NCBI GenBank assembly: GCA_018067045.1 | Contig: JAGPVL010000022.1 | Location: forward strand, 1-64,000 | Direction: 5' to 3' | Length of the DNA stretch: 64,000 nucleotides | Source of the DNA: Gammaproteobacteria bacterium | GTDB lineage: Bacteria > Pseudomonadota > Gammaproteobacteria > Pseudomonadales > Alcanivoracaceae | Shown: positions 18,879 to 27,929 of the stretch, one piece after another | Numbering within the stretch: the stretch's first letter is position 1 | Layout: each line of letters starts with the position of its first letter | Made by a program: the position numbers and the translations under genes | The notes under the pieces: generated by a model | The model's database searches: none | What the model was told of the DNA's origin: nothing | Seen by the model: only the letters and a program-made list of their open reading frames with translations

Positions 18879-19802
18879 GTGACTGGGGCGCCGCACGCGT
18901 CACCGCAGATCACGCTAGAGCAGTGGCGAGCGCTGTTGGCGGTGGTTGATGAAGGCGGTTATGCCGCGGCAGCGGAGGCGCTGAATAAAAGCCAATCGGC
19001 AATTAGTTACGCTGTACAAAAGCTAGAAAGCGGCTTGGGCGTTCGGGTTTTTGCGCTTGAGGGGCGCCGCGCGGTGTTGACGCCAGCAGGTGAGTTGCTG
19101 TGTCGCCGTGCTCGCTTGCTGGTGTCTGAAGCCGCGGAGCTTGAGAAGGTGGCGGCAAGGCTGGAGCAGCGCTTTGAAGCGGAAATTCATGTGGCGGTTG
19201 AGGCGATTTTTCCGACCTGGCTGATGCTTGATTGCTTGGCAGAGTTAGCGCAGGACTTTCCCGATACCCGCGTGCAGCTATACGAAACCGTCTTAACCGG
19301 CACCGAAGAGGCGTTGCTGGAGCGCCGCGTTGATCTGGCTATTTCAGGGCGAGTGCCGGTTGGCTTCCTAGGTGATGCAGTGATGCGGACACGCTTTGTG
19401 CCCGTTGCGACACCATCACATCCCCTTCATCAGCTCGGGCGTCAACTGACCTACCAAGACCTGCGCGGTCATCGGCAGCTGGTTATTCGCGACTCGGGCG
19501 TGCGCCGCATTGATGCCGGCTGGCTTGGTTCTGAGCAACGCTGGACGCTGAGCAATTTTGCTAGCTCGATTCGTGCGGCGTGTCAGGGCATGGGCTTTGC
19601 GTGGTACCCAGAAGATAAGATTGCCGCGGAACTGGCCAGCGGCGCGCTCATGGTGCTGCCGATGCGTGAGGGCGGCGAGCGTTTTGCCGAGCTATACCTG
19701 ATTTACACCGATCGCGACTACGCCGGCCCCGCCTCCCGACAGCTGGGCGAAATACTGCGTCGAAGGGTGGCAGAACGATGCCGACAAAAGGGGGGTGTTT
19801 GA
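18879..19802 (+). CDS. LysR family transcriptional regulator
   Basis: A 307-residue LysR protein. The N-terminal winged helix-turn-helix covers about residues 13-70: [36 protein letters not shown]. The effector-binding domain follows, with [19 protein letters not shown] at its start. The start is GTG at 18879 with AGGG upstream. It is divergent from azoR, a classic LysR target arrangement, so it probably controls the azoR/hydroquinone reductase/pirin genes. E. coli YhaJ, which governs aromatic-responsive genes, is a functional analogy rather than a demonstrated orthologue. Confidence 0.92.
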   Translation: MTGAPHASPQITLEQWRALLAVVDEGGYAAAAEALNKSQSAISYAVQKLESGLGVRVFALEGRRAVLTPAGELLCRRARLLVSEAAELEKVAARLEQRFEAEIHVAVEAIFPTWLMLDCLAELAQDFPDTRVQLYETVLTGTEEALLERRVDLAISGRVPVGFLGDAVMRTRFVPVATPSHPLHQLGRQLTYQDLRGHRQLVIRDSGVRRIDAGWLGSEQRWTLSNFASSIRAACQGMGFAWYPEDKIAAELASGALMVLPMREGGERFAELYLIYTDRDYAGPASRQLGEILRRRVAERCRQKGGV

Positions 19803-20785
19803 GCGATACTAAAGGCAGGGTACAACCAATCGACAGGGTGAGTGAGGACGCGCTAATGGCAGTTGCAGAGAGCCATGCTGGGCCGGTCATCACAGAGACC
19901 CACGGCGAGTCCGTGGACGGTCTGGGTACAAGCTCAGAGGCCCGCATTGAAGCTGATTCAGACGTTAACAAGCAGGCTGACGACGGCGAGATGCACATTC
20001 GTCCAGCGCGCAGCGAAGATGCTCGGCATCTGGCGGAGCTGATCAATATTGCTGGCGAAGGTATTCCGCGTTGGCGCTGGGGCCGGGAAGCCGGTTCCGC
20101 GGAGCGTTGGCTAGCGACCGGCATTGACCGTGTGAGTCGTGAAGAAGGCGCCCACTGCTGGCGCAATGCTTGGGTGGTAGAGCAACATGGTGAGCCTGCG
20201 GCAATGCTGCTCGGGTACGCTCAGCCAGACGGCTATCCGATTGAAGACCGCACCCATGAGCCTGACGTGCTGCAGCCTTTGAGTGAACTCGAAGCGTTGG
20301 CGCCGGGTAGTTGGCACGTTAAAGCCGTGGCGGCATTTCCGGCCTTTCGCGGTCGGGGGTTGGGTTCCCGGTTGTTGTCCGTGGCGGAAGGCATGGCGCG
20401 ACTTGGGTCAGCCAAAACCTTAAGCATTATTGTCGCCGAGCAAAATCACGGTGCCGTAGCGTTATACCGACGCTGTGGTTATGCGCCGGTAGCGACGCGC
20501 CCAATCATCGATTATCCCGGCGCAGAATATAGCGGCAACTGGTTGTTATTAGTGAAGCCGCTGCATAAGTCGAGTGATCTGGTGCCAGGTTTATACCGTC
20601 ATTATAAAGGACGCGACTATCGTGTAATCGACGTCGCAAAACACAGCGAAACACGTGAGCCGCTGGTGATCTATCGTGCTTTGTATGGTGACTTTGGTGT
20701 GTGGGCGCGACCACTGGATATGTTTGTTGAAGACGTCAATGTGAATGGTAAATGGATGAAACGTTTTCGTCGCATTGCAGACTAA
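19799..20785 (+). CDS. GNAT N-acetyltransferase fused to a C-terminal DUF1653 domain
   Basis: About 328 residues with three parts. The first 60 or so residues are acidic and low in structure. Residues about 60-245 are a GNAT domain with [18 protein letters not shown] and the acetyl-CoA loop [12 protein letters not shown], followed by [13 protein letters not shown]. Residues about 263-326 match DUF1653 ([46 protein letters not shown]). The preferred start is the TTG at 19799, overlapping the lysR stop (TTGA) and preceded by AGGGGGG; an in-frame ATG at 19778 inside lysR and a later ATG at 19856 are alternatives. DUF1653 is usually a separate protein of about 70 residues. The substrate is unknown. 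Confidence 0.85.
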   Translation: MSDTKGRVQPIDRVSEDALMAVAESHAGPVITETHGESVDGLGTSSEARIEADSDVNKQADDGEMHIRPARSEDARHLAELINIAGEGIPRWRWGREAGSAERWLATGIDRVSREEGAHCWRNAWVVEQHGEPAAMLLGYAQPDGYPIEDRTHEPDVLQPLSELEALAPGSWHVKAVAAFPAFRGRGLGSRLLSVAEGMARLGSAKTLSIIVAEQNHGAVALYRRCGYAPVATRPIIDYPGAEYSGNWLLLVKPLHKSSDLVPGLYRHYKGRDYRVIDVAKHSETREPLVIYRALYGDFGVWARPLDMFVEDVNVNGKWMKRFRRIAD

Positions 20786-20838
20786 CCTCTCGTGGCACTG
20801 AAACCAGTTCATCGAAAATATTTTCCAGGAGAAGTTTC

Positions 20839-21348
20839 ATGCGGTTGATGTTATTGCTGGCGGCAATATGTGTGTCAGGTTGCGCGACGTCGGTAGTTGA
20901 TTACAAAAGCGGCACGGATTTCTCGATTTATCAGCAGGCTAGTGTTCGCAAAGACGATAGTCAGAAAGATACGTCGATAGATACGGTACGAATTCAAGCT
21001 GCGTTGAAAAAGCATTTGCCCGAGCAGGGTTTGACGGTTGCTATGAGCGATGCGCAGTTGGAAGTCGTTGGCCGATTAGTTGAATACAGTCGTTATGAAG
21101 GCAATCAAGTCTCTTGGGGATTCGGCGGCGCTCGTGACAGCCTCGCGATCGGCTTGTCCGCGCCAATTAGTGCGGATGAGCGAAAGCAGTATCGCCTTGA
21201 AATTGAGTTCGTTGATATCGCAACGAAGCAGGTTGTCTGGAAAGCAAAGTCGACACAAGCGATGGATGAAAACTACGGCGCGGAAAAACGAGATAAGTGG
21301 ATCGACAAAAATGTTGCCAGAATGCTGATGCGATATCCGCCTAAATAA
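20839..21348 (+). CDS. DUF4136-type outer-membrane lipoprotein
   Basis: A 169-residue predicted lipoprotein. AGGAGA precedes the ATG at 20839; a longer in-frame reading from 20752 overlaps the previous gene and is rejected. The signal peptide MRLMLLLAAICVSGC ends in a lipobox with the lipidated cysteine at residue 15. The mature part begins VVDYKSGTDFSIYQQAS and later has YRLEIEFVDIATKQVVWKAKST, a DUF4136-like pattern. Residue +2 after the cysteine is alanine, compatible with outer-membrane sorting. Function unknown. Confidence 0.8.
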   Translation: MRLMLLLAAICVSGCATSVVDYKSGTDFSIYQQASVRKDDSQKDTSIDTVRIQAALKKHLPEQGLTVAMSDAQLEVVGRLVEYSRYEGNQVSWGFGGARDSLAIGLSAPISADERKQYRLEIEFVDIATKQVVWKAKSTQAMDENYGAEKRDKWIDKNVARMLMRYPPK

Positions 21349-21384
21349 TCAGGCATTAATCTCGGTCGACCTCACGAAGATTAG

Positions 21385-21410
21385 GCCGCCCTGTTCAGAG
21401 GCGGCATCTC
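21385..21410. terminator. Hairpin between convergent genes
   Basis: GCCGCC (21385-21390) pairs with GGCGGC (21400-21405) across a 9-base loop, followed by the T-rich ATCTCTTT. It lies between the convergent lipoprotein and AraC-type genes. The T-run is interrupted, so it is only a moderate intrinsic terminator. Confidence 0.55.
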
Positions 21411-21425
21411 TTTATAAGCACCCTT

Positions 21426-22406
21426 TTATTTAAACCTTTCCCTAAACGCGCTTGGCGACACCGAGACTTCTTTTTTGAATAGCCGTCTGAACGAACTCAC
21501 ATCAGAATACCCGACTTCCAGTACGATGCGCTCCAGTGGTTGATCCGTTTCCTCAAGCAAATGCTTGGCAATATCTAGCCGCATTTTTTGTAAATATTGC
21601 CCTGGTGGCATGCCGGCCACACTGCGAAATCGCCGCACAAATGTTCTATCGCTCATTGCTGCCATATCGGAGAGTTGTGCGAGGGGCAGTTCATTGCCGA
21701 CGTTCGCGCGCATATATTCAATAACCCGCTCAATGGCGGCATCTCTGCCTGAAGTGAGGTGCTCTGCTTTCAAATAAGGCGCCTGACTGGTGCCTCTGTC
21801 GAGAAGCATGATGCGTGCACAGGCTCCAGCAATGTGTGTTGGCATGTAACGATCAACCAGCCGCAATGCAACGTGCGCCCATGAGGTCGCTCCTGCGCCA
21901 CAAATCATGTTGCCATCTTCGGTAACAACATCTTTGGGATGCAGGTGTGCCGCTGGGTAGCGACGACGAAACGCTTTGGTTAGCCACCAGCTGGTGGTAG
22001 AGATTTTACTGTCGAGCAGGCCCGCTTCGGCGAGCACAAAAGTGCCGCTGCAAATACCGCATAACACCTTTCCTTCACGCTGCCGTGCTTTCAACCAGCT
22101 GATATAGCCATCAGGCATGTTGGCGACAAAGTCGGTGACTTCGCGGGCGTTAGTGTGATTGAAGCCGGGAATAATAATGATATCGCTGCCGTAAGCGCTC
22201 TTGATGTCGCCATCGACGGGAATCATGAAGCCAGCAGAGCTGCGTACAGGCTTGCCATCGACGGAGAGTATCTGCCAGCTAAAGCGTTGGTGTGCGTCCA
22301 CACCGGCGATATCCGCCTGAATATTCGCGATATTCAGAACCTCGATGGGGCCTGTTACACCTGTGGCCAAAATGTTATCCATGGCGAAAACGGTCACGTT
22401 TGTCAT
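21426..22406 (-). CDS. GlxA-type AraC family regulator (DJ-1/PfpI domain plus HTH)
   Basis: About 326 residues. The ATG at 22406 (MTNVTVFAMDNI) is chosen because AAGGTG lies just upstream; an earlier ATG at 22439 lacks one. The N-terminal half is a DJ-1/PfpI class I amidotransferase-like domain with DIIIIPGFNH and LCGICSGTFVLAEAGLL, where the cysteine occupies the nucleophile-elbow position. The C-terminal half has two AraC helix-turn-helix motifs (LSDMAAMSDRTFVRRFRSVAGMPPGQYLQKMRL and IVLEVGYSDVSSFRRLFKKE; the longer one runs about residues 229-261). Such regulators often respond to small amines or nitrogen compounds. It is divergent from a small membrane protein gene, a plausible target. 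Confidence 0.88.
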   Translation of the reverse strand: MTNVTVFAMDNILATGVTGPIEVLNIANIQADIAGVDAHQRFSWQILSVDGKPVRSSAGFMIPVDGDIKSAYGSDIIIIPGFNHTNAREVTDFVANMPDGYISWLKARQREGKVLCGICSGTFVLAEAGLLDSKISTTSWWLTKAFRRRYPAAHLHPKDVVTEDGNMICGAGATSWAHVALRLVDRYMPTHIAGACARIMLLDRGTSQAPYLKAEHLTSGRDAAIERVIEYMRANVGNELPLAQLSDMAAMSDRTFVRRFRSVAGMPPGQYLQKMRLDIAKHLLEETDQPLERIVLEVGYSDVSSFRRLFKKEVSVSPSAFRERFK

Positions 22407-22533
22407 TTTTGGCACCTTACTATTGGCTGAAATCGCCATAAAGATGTCTATATCGCCACTCTTTCATTTCCGTGTCAAGGCTTAGTATGAGTGCGTAACT
22501 AGCCTTTCCGCAACGGGAAGCAAGGAGGACAAG

Positions 22534-23025
22534 ATGAATATCACAGCATTCCATTACGATTTTTTGGAACCGAATGGCTTGGACATTCGAGATACCGACG
22601 TGCAGTTCTCGATGGGATCCCTCAAGTTATTTTCTCTGCCGCCGGCGAGCGCAATGTTGATGCCGCTGCAAGTGATAGCAGGCGCTCTGATGTTGCTGTT
22701 CAGCGCAGCGTTAATGGGTTCGGTTGAGAGTGTGGGCGTCAATGTTGTGCCGTTATTGTTGGTGGCATTGTCGGCGGTAACGTTCGGGCTGGCGCTGGAT
22801 GTCGGTAGAGTCTGGTGGCTTTTGGTCGCCGCTGCCCAATTGACTATTTTGCCGTTTGCGGGGTACTTGCTCGCAGGCAGTATCGCGAGTATTTCTGCAC
22901 TGGTCGGTTTGCATGTATTGCTGACGGCCACGTTGTTAGTCGATTACGGCGCCTTAACTCACGCGCCTATACGTGTTTGGCTGGGCGCTGAAGTTGCGTT
23001 GTTAGTACTGCTAATCATTCAATGA
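22534..23025 (+). CDS. Small integral membrane protein, unrecognised
   Basis: 163 residues with a strong AAGGAGG ribosome site. The first 40 or so residues are soluble and polar (FHYDFLEPNGLDIRDTDVQF). Four hydrophobic segments follow at about residues 42-62, 67-85, 92-112 and 118-160; the last is long enough for two helices. I do not recognise a family. It is divergent from the GlxA-type regulator, which starts 127 bases away, and is followed by a strong intrinsic terminator, so it is a single-gene unit. Confidence 0.75.
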   Translation: MNITAFHYDFLEPNGLDIRDTDVQFSMGSLKLFSLPPASAMLMPLQVIAGALMLLFSAALMGSVESVGVNVVPLLLVALSAVTFGLALDVGRVWWLLVAAAQLTILPFAGYLLAGSIASISALVGLHVLLTATLLVDYGALTHAPIRVWLGAEVALLVLLIIQ

Positions 23026-23060
23026 AGCCATAAAGGTTGTGAAGAAAATCTCCGTAGTTT

Positions 23061-23084
23061 GCCGCCCGTAGGGCGGCTTTTTTT
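23061..23084 (+). terminator. Intrinsic terminator after the small membrane protein gene
   Basis: GCCGCCC (23061-23067) pairs with GGGCGGC (23071-23077) across a GTA loop and is followed at once by seven Ts. This is a textbook Rho-independent terminator, 36 bases after the stop codon. Confidence 0.92.
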
Positions 23085-23085
23085 A

Positions 23086-23426
23086 TTTTACTTGCCGCGG
23101 TTTCGTTGAATTGAGTAACTCAACTTTCTTGAGCGCTGCATCATATGCTGCGGAAATTTGTCGTTCTGACACGTCTGTACTGCATCTGATTTCACGCTGA
23201 CATATTCGTGTAAGACATCATCCATCCGCTCATAAACTGTCGTGAATGTCACATTTTCATTTAATTCTTAGGCGCTATAGTTTCTCCCTTCATTTTGAGG
23301 GCGGAAGTGAAAACGGGATGTTATTGCGCCGCCAGTATGAAATGAAGCAATAAGCTTCTTCGTGTGTGCCCTGATTTTTTAGGGAGCCATACGGCGCATA
23401 AACCGACAGGGATGAAGGTGATGACT
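23086..23426. other. Upstream region of the giant gene
   Basis: About 340 non-coding bases after the terminator. It includes the dyad TTGAGT-A-ACTCAA at 23111-23123, a possible operator. An AT-rich segment with TATAGT near 23275 could be a -10 element. If translation of the next gene begins at the GTG at 23364, the last 60 bases would be coding. No small gene is convincing. Confidence 0.5.
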
Positions 23427-26400
23427 ATGGACGGTAAAAAGGTAACCAATAAGAAAGCGCTTAGCGAAAATAAGGCTGCTCAGGCGAGTGAAGTAAAAGG
23501 CGGAGAAATTATCGAGTCGAGTCATATCGCTAGCGCCAGAGAAAAGGTCAATGCGATCAAGCATCGAGTGCATCGCTTTCAAGGCAGCATTCGAAAATTG
23601 GAGGAGGAATCTGCAACATTGCGTACGCGTGGTGACGCGAAAACCGCAGATAGCATTGATCGAAAAATACGCGTCCTGAATGACGAGTTAGTGGCGTTGG
23701 AGAGTGAGGCCGCGGCGTTTCCAGATATTGCAGACGCGCTCGGTCTCGTGACGGAACATGATCGTGAGCCGATTGAATTGGCGGACGTAGTAGAACCGGC
23801 GAAATTTGAAACACTTAAAATCTCCCTGAAAGACAAACCAATGACGGCAATGGCGCCGCTCGCGAGCGGCTGGCCCCGTGCTGGCCGTGTGGTGCGTGAT
23901 GGGGAGTCGTCGCCACTTGAAGTGGTTGGCAAGGTGCGCATGCAAGTGAATGGCGCGCAAGGTGAGGCGGCGCAGAATGTTCCGTTTCGTGTTGTGGCGA
24001 CGGATGCAAACAGCGAAACACAAATGGTGCTTCGCCAAGGTGTGACGAACCCATACGGTTACGCGTCTATTAATCTTGGCAATCTCGTCGTTGATAACGT
24101 CAAAGATCTACGCATTGTTGTTGGTTCCGGTGATGAAGATGGTGATAGTGCTCAGAGTGTTGTGTTAGCCCGTGAAACATTGTTGACGCACCGTGACCTT
24201 GGTGTTGCGCATCAACTAACACTACGACCCGATGTGCTTGAAAAGCTTCGCCCGCACTTCCCGAAGCGGCCGGATTTGGAACGTCCGGGCACAATAGAAG
24301 ACCCAGATGATTCGGACATTAATAATTCGCCGCAATCATTTGGTCTCAATGAAGAGCATGTAGACGGTAATTGCTGCCTTCGGCCTAGAACTGAGTTTCC
24401 GGCGCGCCAGTATCATTTTCGGCAAGTGGTGCGTTTGAATGAGCCACCGCTGGTGGCCACGCGTAAACAAATCCCTCGTCAAGAAGTGCAGGCGCCGATT
24501 CCGTTCGGAGATGAATCGCCGAGCATCTATGCAGTGACCGGTGGAAACCTGTTGCTTGGAACCGTAAATCTTTATCGACAAGGCTGGTACCCGGTGGGAA
24601 GAGGGCTGGGTGAATTGTTGTACTCGCTCGCGCTGGCGCCGTGTGAGCACGTTAATCTTGCGTTTATTGATTGGTCGCGTCGAGAGCGGGATACCCGAGT
24701 AGAGTCACGCGTTGCCCGTGAGCAGTTGGAGCATGAGCTCAATCATGATCGCAATATTTCTGAAGTAGTGGATTCCGTGTTATCGGAGCACCAGTCAGGC
24801 AGTTCTTCGAGTGGAGGTGGCGGTGCAAGCCTTGATCTTGGTTTCTTTAGTATTGGCGGTGGTGGCGGGTCGACCTCTAGTTCGACCAGTGGGCGTCGCA
24901 GTTTGCAGGCATCTACGGTGCAAAGTATTGCCGACGAAGTAACGCAAAAGTCGTCTTCGCTACGCTCGCAACGTTCGACTGTTGTGACGACGTCGTCGCA
25001 AACAGAATCTGAGCGCATTCAAACGCGTACTGTACATAACCATAATAAAAATCACGCGATGACCGTGCAGTATTTCCAAGTGCTGTCGCATTATTCTGTT
25101 AAAACAGAGCTGGTAGAAGAGAAGCCTGTTGTGTTGGTGCCGTACGCGATCGACAACGACCTGTTTGATGATATTCCGAGTTTTAATAAATTTATTCTTT
25201 CCCCTAGTCGCCCGATTACGCGTTTGCTGGATCGCCATTCCCGCTTGATCCGGAGAATGGTGTCGCGTCGTTATCGACGGGCGTTCCAATCGCTTTCGCG
25301 GCTTTTGCATTGTCGTGATGTGTATGACATTGAGCAGCCATACGCAACGTTCTCGCGTTGGAATATCCGTTTAGATAAAGCCTGGCGGCCGGGTATTACG
25401 CTCAGCATTGAAACTTTATCAGGGCAGAGTGTTCCTCTGACTGCGCGTGGTGGAAGTGCTAGCCAAGCGCCGGTTGAGTTTGTCTCCGATCCAGTGAAAA
25501 CGTCCGACATTGATGCGATTCGGGTTGGCTTTGATCCCGTCGAAGCGGCGCGGGCGATGGGTGATAAAGGTGTGTTTGGTTTGTTTGGTGATGCGATCAA
25601 TGATTTGCTTGAGCAAACCGTGAATCACAAAATATCACGCATTGAGATTAGCGCGCGGACAGATGTGTCACGTTTTGTTCCTGAGCCACAAACATTCCGT
25701 TTGACCGTGTCTCAGCCGAACGTGACGCTGTCGTCAGATAATACATTTTTACTCGCCGACGTCGCGCCGCCGACGGTCGACTTTGATGGTTACCGTGGTC
25801 GTGAACACCAAGACTATTGTGCATTGAAAGAATTGATTGCGCATATTCAGTCGCAGCCGATGCGCTTTATGCGCGCCATTTGGTATTACGAAGATCCCGA
25901 TCGTCGCGCGTTACGTTTCGATCGTTTCTCGTTTAATGGCCGCTCGTTGCTCGACAGTATCGTTAACAAGCCGGTCGGGGTGCTTGGTAATTATGTTGCG
26001 TTTGAATTACTCGAAGGGCATCGCTTGGTTCAGATCGATCAGCCAAACTATCTGGTTTCCAGTCGTGTAGTGAGTATGCCAACGCGTGGGGTCTTTGCTG
26101 AGGTGTTCTTGTCGTGCTGCAATGCGACAGAGAAACGCGATGTTGAACGATTTATTGATCCTGACCAGGCGTGTCAAACGCGCGCGCCCGATATTACCGG
26201 CATCACGCCGGGCTCTAGGGCGAGTCGTAGCGATACCACACCGACGGCGTTCCCGGCGCCGATTATTAATCTGCAAAATGCGCCTGCGGTGCCGGATCCG
26301 AACGGCATGACGGCGGCGCTGAATGTACTCGGTACACCGGATATATTCCGGGATCTATCTCGCGGCGCTGAACTGCTGCAATTTATCGATAACGCTACCA

Positions 26401-27824
26401 AAGAAGCGTTCACGAGCACCCGTCAACATCGCGCGGCTATGGATGCGATTGCTGGAGATGTCGTGCGTGGTTTGGTCTCGGCCTACACCGGTGTGCCGAT
26501 TGGCAGTAGTGGCGGCAGCGGTGGCGGATCGTCGGGCGCGGCGTCAGGAACAACGGGTATTCAATCGGCGCCGTCAGGCAGTGGCGGTCGTGGTCCGAAT
26601 ACTGGCGCGGCGGGTTCTAATGCAGGCTTGCAGGCGTTGACTGGAGAAATGGTGCGGCAAAGTTCGCCGGCGCAAACCAGTGATCATGTGCAAACCGTGC
26701 GTCGTGCGGTGGAGTCCGGATTGTTGTCGGAGTCGCAAGGTAACGCGATTACCAATTCACTCCTCGGCGGTACGGCCGGTGGCGTGAATGATAGTACGGC
26801 GCCGGTGATTATTCTTACTGCGCCGACCTCGCGCGATGGCTTGGCGTTTGGCCCGATGGCTGGCGATAAGAGCGGCAGTCTCGTGCTAAACACTAACGTG
26901 GTTGGTGCGCCAGAAGGGGCGACCGTACGGTGGACGCGACCAAATCCTGCGGCGATGGATCTGAGTAGCCAAGACAGCCAGAGCACGACGGTAACGCCAT
27001 TGCTGCCGGGGTTGCAGGAGCTGGACTTTAGCGTGCGTGATAGCAGCGGCACGACGTTATCAAGCATCAAGGTGCCGCTGTGCGTGCCGCAGTTTGTGGC
27101 TGTGCGCGAGGAAACCGTGGCGCTAGATGCCGTGTTGACGAGCTTTGATGTGATTGACGTGAAAGCGTCCGTATTGCAGACGGCGAAGCAGACGTGCGAT
27201 TTGCTGCTAAGCAGCGCAAACGTGCGGACCATTTGGGAGATGGCGCCATTTTCTGAAACCTTGCCGGCGCAGTTTTTACCGGCAGGCGCAGCAGCGAATC
27301 GCGTCACGGTGGCAACATTGCGCGGCAATCCTCCGTCTGTTGGTTTGGCGGGGCAAACCAGCGCCGGTTCGGGAGGTATCGGTGCGGCGGTGCATGACGA
27401 GCCGATCTCTGTTTGGCCGGGTGCGTTTGATGATGTGATTGCTGGCGGTGCGGCAGGAGATGTAGATGATGCAACGCGGCAAATTGTGCAAGCCATGCAG
27501 GGGTTGGATTTTACTGACCTGCGTTTAAAAGATCTGGCGATTGCGGTGATTGGTCGTTTGATCGGCGAAACGCTCGCACATGAAATTTTGCACAGCCTGC
27601 TTGGGTTCTTGATACCTACAGGGCATAACACGCCGGCGGTGGCGAGTGACATTATGAATCACGGTGTCGATCGTAGCTTCCAGAGTCGTACGGCAATTGA
27701 AGTGACTGATCTTGCTAACTTCCCTGATGAAGGTACCTATTCTGACAATGGCATAGGCTTTATCAATATTCCGACGGCAGCAACGCAAGCGCTTATTGAT
27801 GGGCACTTCCCGACATCAATTTAG
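23427..27824 (+). CDS. Giant unrecognised protein with C-terminal zincin-like motif
   Basis: About 1465 residues from the ATG at 23427, which has AAGGTG six bases upstream; a GTG at 23364 and ATGs at 23412 and 23421 are alternatives. There is no signal peptide and no membrane helix. Layout: a charged coiled coil at about 36-95; a beta domain at about 168-235; a conserved-looking core at about 360-460 (GGNLLLGTVNLYRQGWYPVG, LAPCEHVNLAFIDWSRRERD); a Gly/Ser-rich stretch at about 458-490; further beta-rich sequence; a second Gly/Ser linker at about 1026-1066; an Ig-like domain at about 1123-1218; and a C-terminal domain with HEILHSLLG at 1385-1393, another histidine at 1400 and DIMNHG around M1410. 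The last set resembles a metzincin HExxHxxG motif and Met-turn, with the third histidine displaced. It stands alone between two terminators. I recognise no named family; the proteolytic role is inference. Confidence 0.88.
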   Translation: MDGKKVTNKKALSENKAAQASEVKGGEIIESSHIASAREKVNAIKHRVHRFQGSIRKLEEESATLRTRGDAKTADSIDRKIRVLNDELVALESEAAAFPDIADALGLVTEHDREPIELADVVEPAKFETLKISLKDKPMTAMAPLASGWPRAGRVVRDGESSPLEVVGKVRMQVNGAQGEAAQNVPFRVVATDANSETQMVLRQGVTNPYGYASINLGNLVVDNVKDLRIVVGSGDEDGDSAQSVVLARETLLTHRDLGVAHQLTLRPDVLEKLRPHFPKRPDLERPGTIEDPDDSDINNSPQSFGLNEEHVDGNCCLRPRTEFPARQYHFRQVVRLNEPPLVATRKQIPRQEVQAPIPFGDESPSIYAVTGGNLLLGTVNLYRQGWYPVGRGLGELLYSLALAPCEHVNLAFIDWSRRERDTRVESRVAREQLEHELNHDRNISEVVDSVLSEHQSGSSSSGGGGASLDLGFFSIGGGGGSTSSSTSGRRSLQASTVQSIADEVTQKSSSLRSQRSTVVTTSSQTESERIQTRTVHNHNKNHAMTVQYFQVLSHYSVKTELVEEKPVVLVPYAIDNDLFDDIPSFNKFILSPSRPITRLLDRHSRLIRRMVSRRYRRAFQSLSRLLHCRDVYDIEQPYATFSRWNIRLDKAWRPGITLSIETLSGQSVPLTARGGSASQAPVEFVSDPVKTSDIDAIRVGFDPVEAARAMGDKGVFGLFGDAINDLLEQTVNHKISRIEISARTDVSRFVPEPQTFRLTVSQPNVTLSSDNTFLLADVAPPTVDFDGYRGREHQDYCALKELIAHIQSQPMRFMRAIWYYEDPDRRALRFDRFSFNGRSLLDSIVNKPVGVLGNYVAFELLEGHRLVQIDQPNYLVSSRVVSMPTRGVFAEVFLSCCNATEKRDVERFIDPDQACQTRAPDITGITPGSRASRSDTTPTAFPAPIINLQNAPAVPDPNGMTAALNVLGTPDIFRDLSRGAELLQFIDNATKEAFTSTRQHRAAMDAIAGDVVRGLVSAYTGVPIGSSGGSGGGSSGAASGTTGIQSAPSGSGGRGPNTGAAGSNAGLQALTGEMVRQSSPAQTSDHVQTVRRAVESGLLSESQGNAITNSLLGGTAGGVNDSTAPVIILTAPTSRDGLAFGPMAGDKSGSLVLNTNVVGAPEGATVRWTRPNPAAMDLSSQDSQSTTVTPLLPGLQELDFSVRDSSGTTLSSIKVPLCVPQFVAVREETVALDAVLTSFDVIDVKASVLQTAKQTCDLLLSSANVRTIWEMAPFSETLPAQFLPAGAAANRVTVATLRGNPPSVGLAGQTSAGSGGIGAAVHDEPISVWPGAFDDVIAGGAAGDVDDATRQIVQAMQGLDFTDLRLKDLAIAVIGRLIGETLAHEILHSLLGFLIPTGHNTPAVASDIMNHGVDRSFQSRTAIEVTDLANFPDEGTYSDNGIGFINIPTAATQALIDGHFPTSI

Positions 27825-27854
27825 TGGCGGCGGTTATGCGTACATGAAGCATAA

Positions 27855-27887
27855 AAAAGAAGGGAGCCGTAAGGCTCCCTTCTTTTT
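27855..27887. terminator. Bidirectional intrinsic terminator
   Basis: GAAGGGAGCC (27859-27868) pairs perfectly with GGCTCCCTTC (27873-27882) across GTAA. A-runs on the left and T-runs on the right let it end transcripts from both sides: the giant gene (+) and the pyrC' gene (-), whose stop is at 27930. Confidence 0.92.
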
Positions 27888-27929
27888 AGGTTGATTGCGA
27901 TGCATTGAATACGTTAGCGGGCTAGCCGC

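Noticed and set aside
26684-27652. Open frame of 322 codons on the minus strand inside the giant gene
   Set aside because: It lies wholly antisense to a well-structured reading frame, has no ribosome site or family likeness, and is Ser/Ala/Pro-biased as expected of a shadow.
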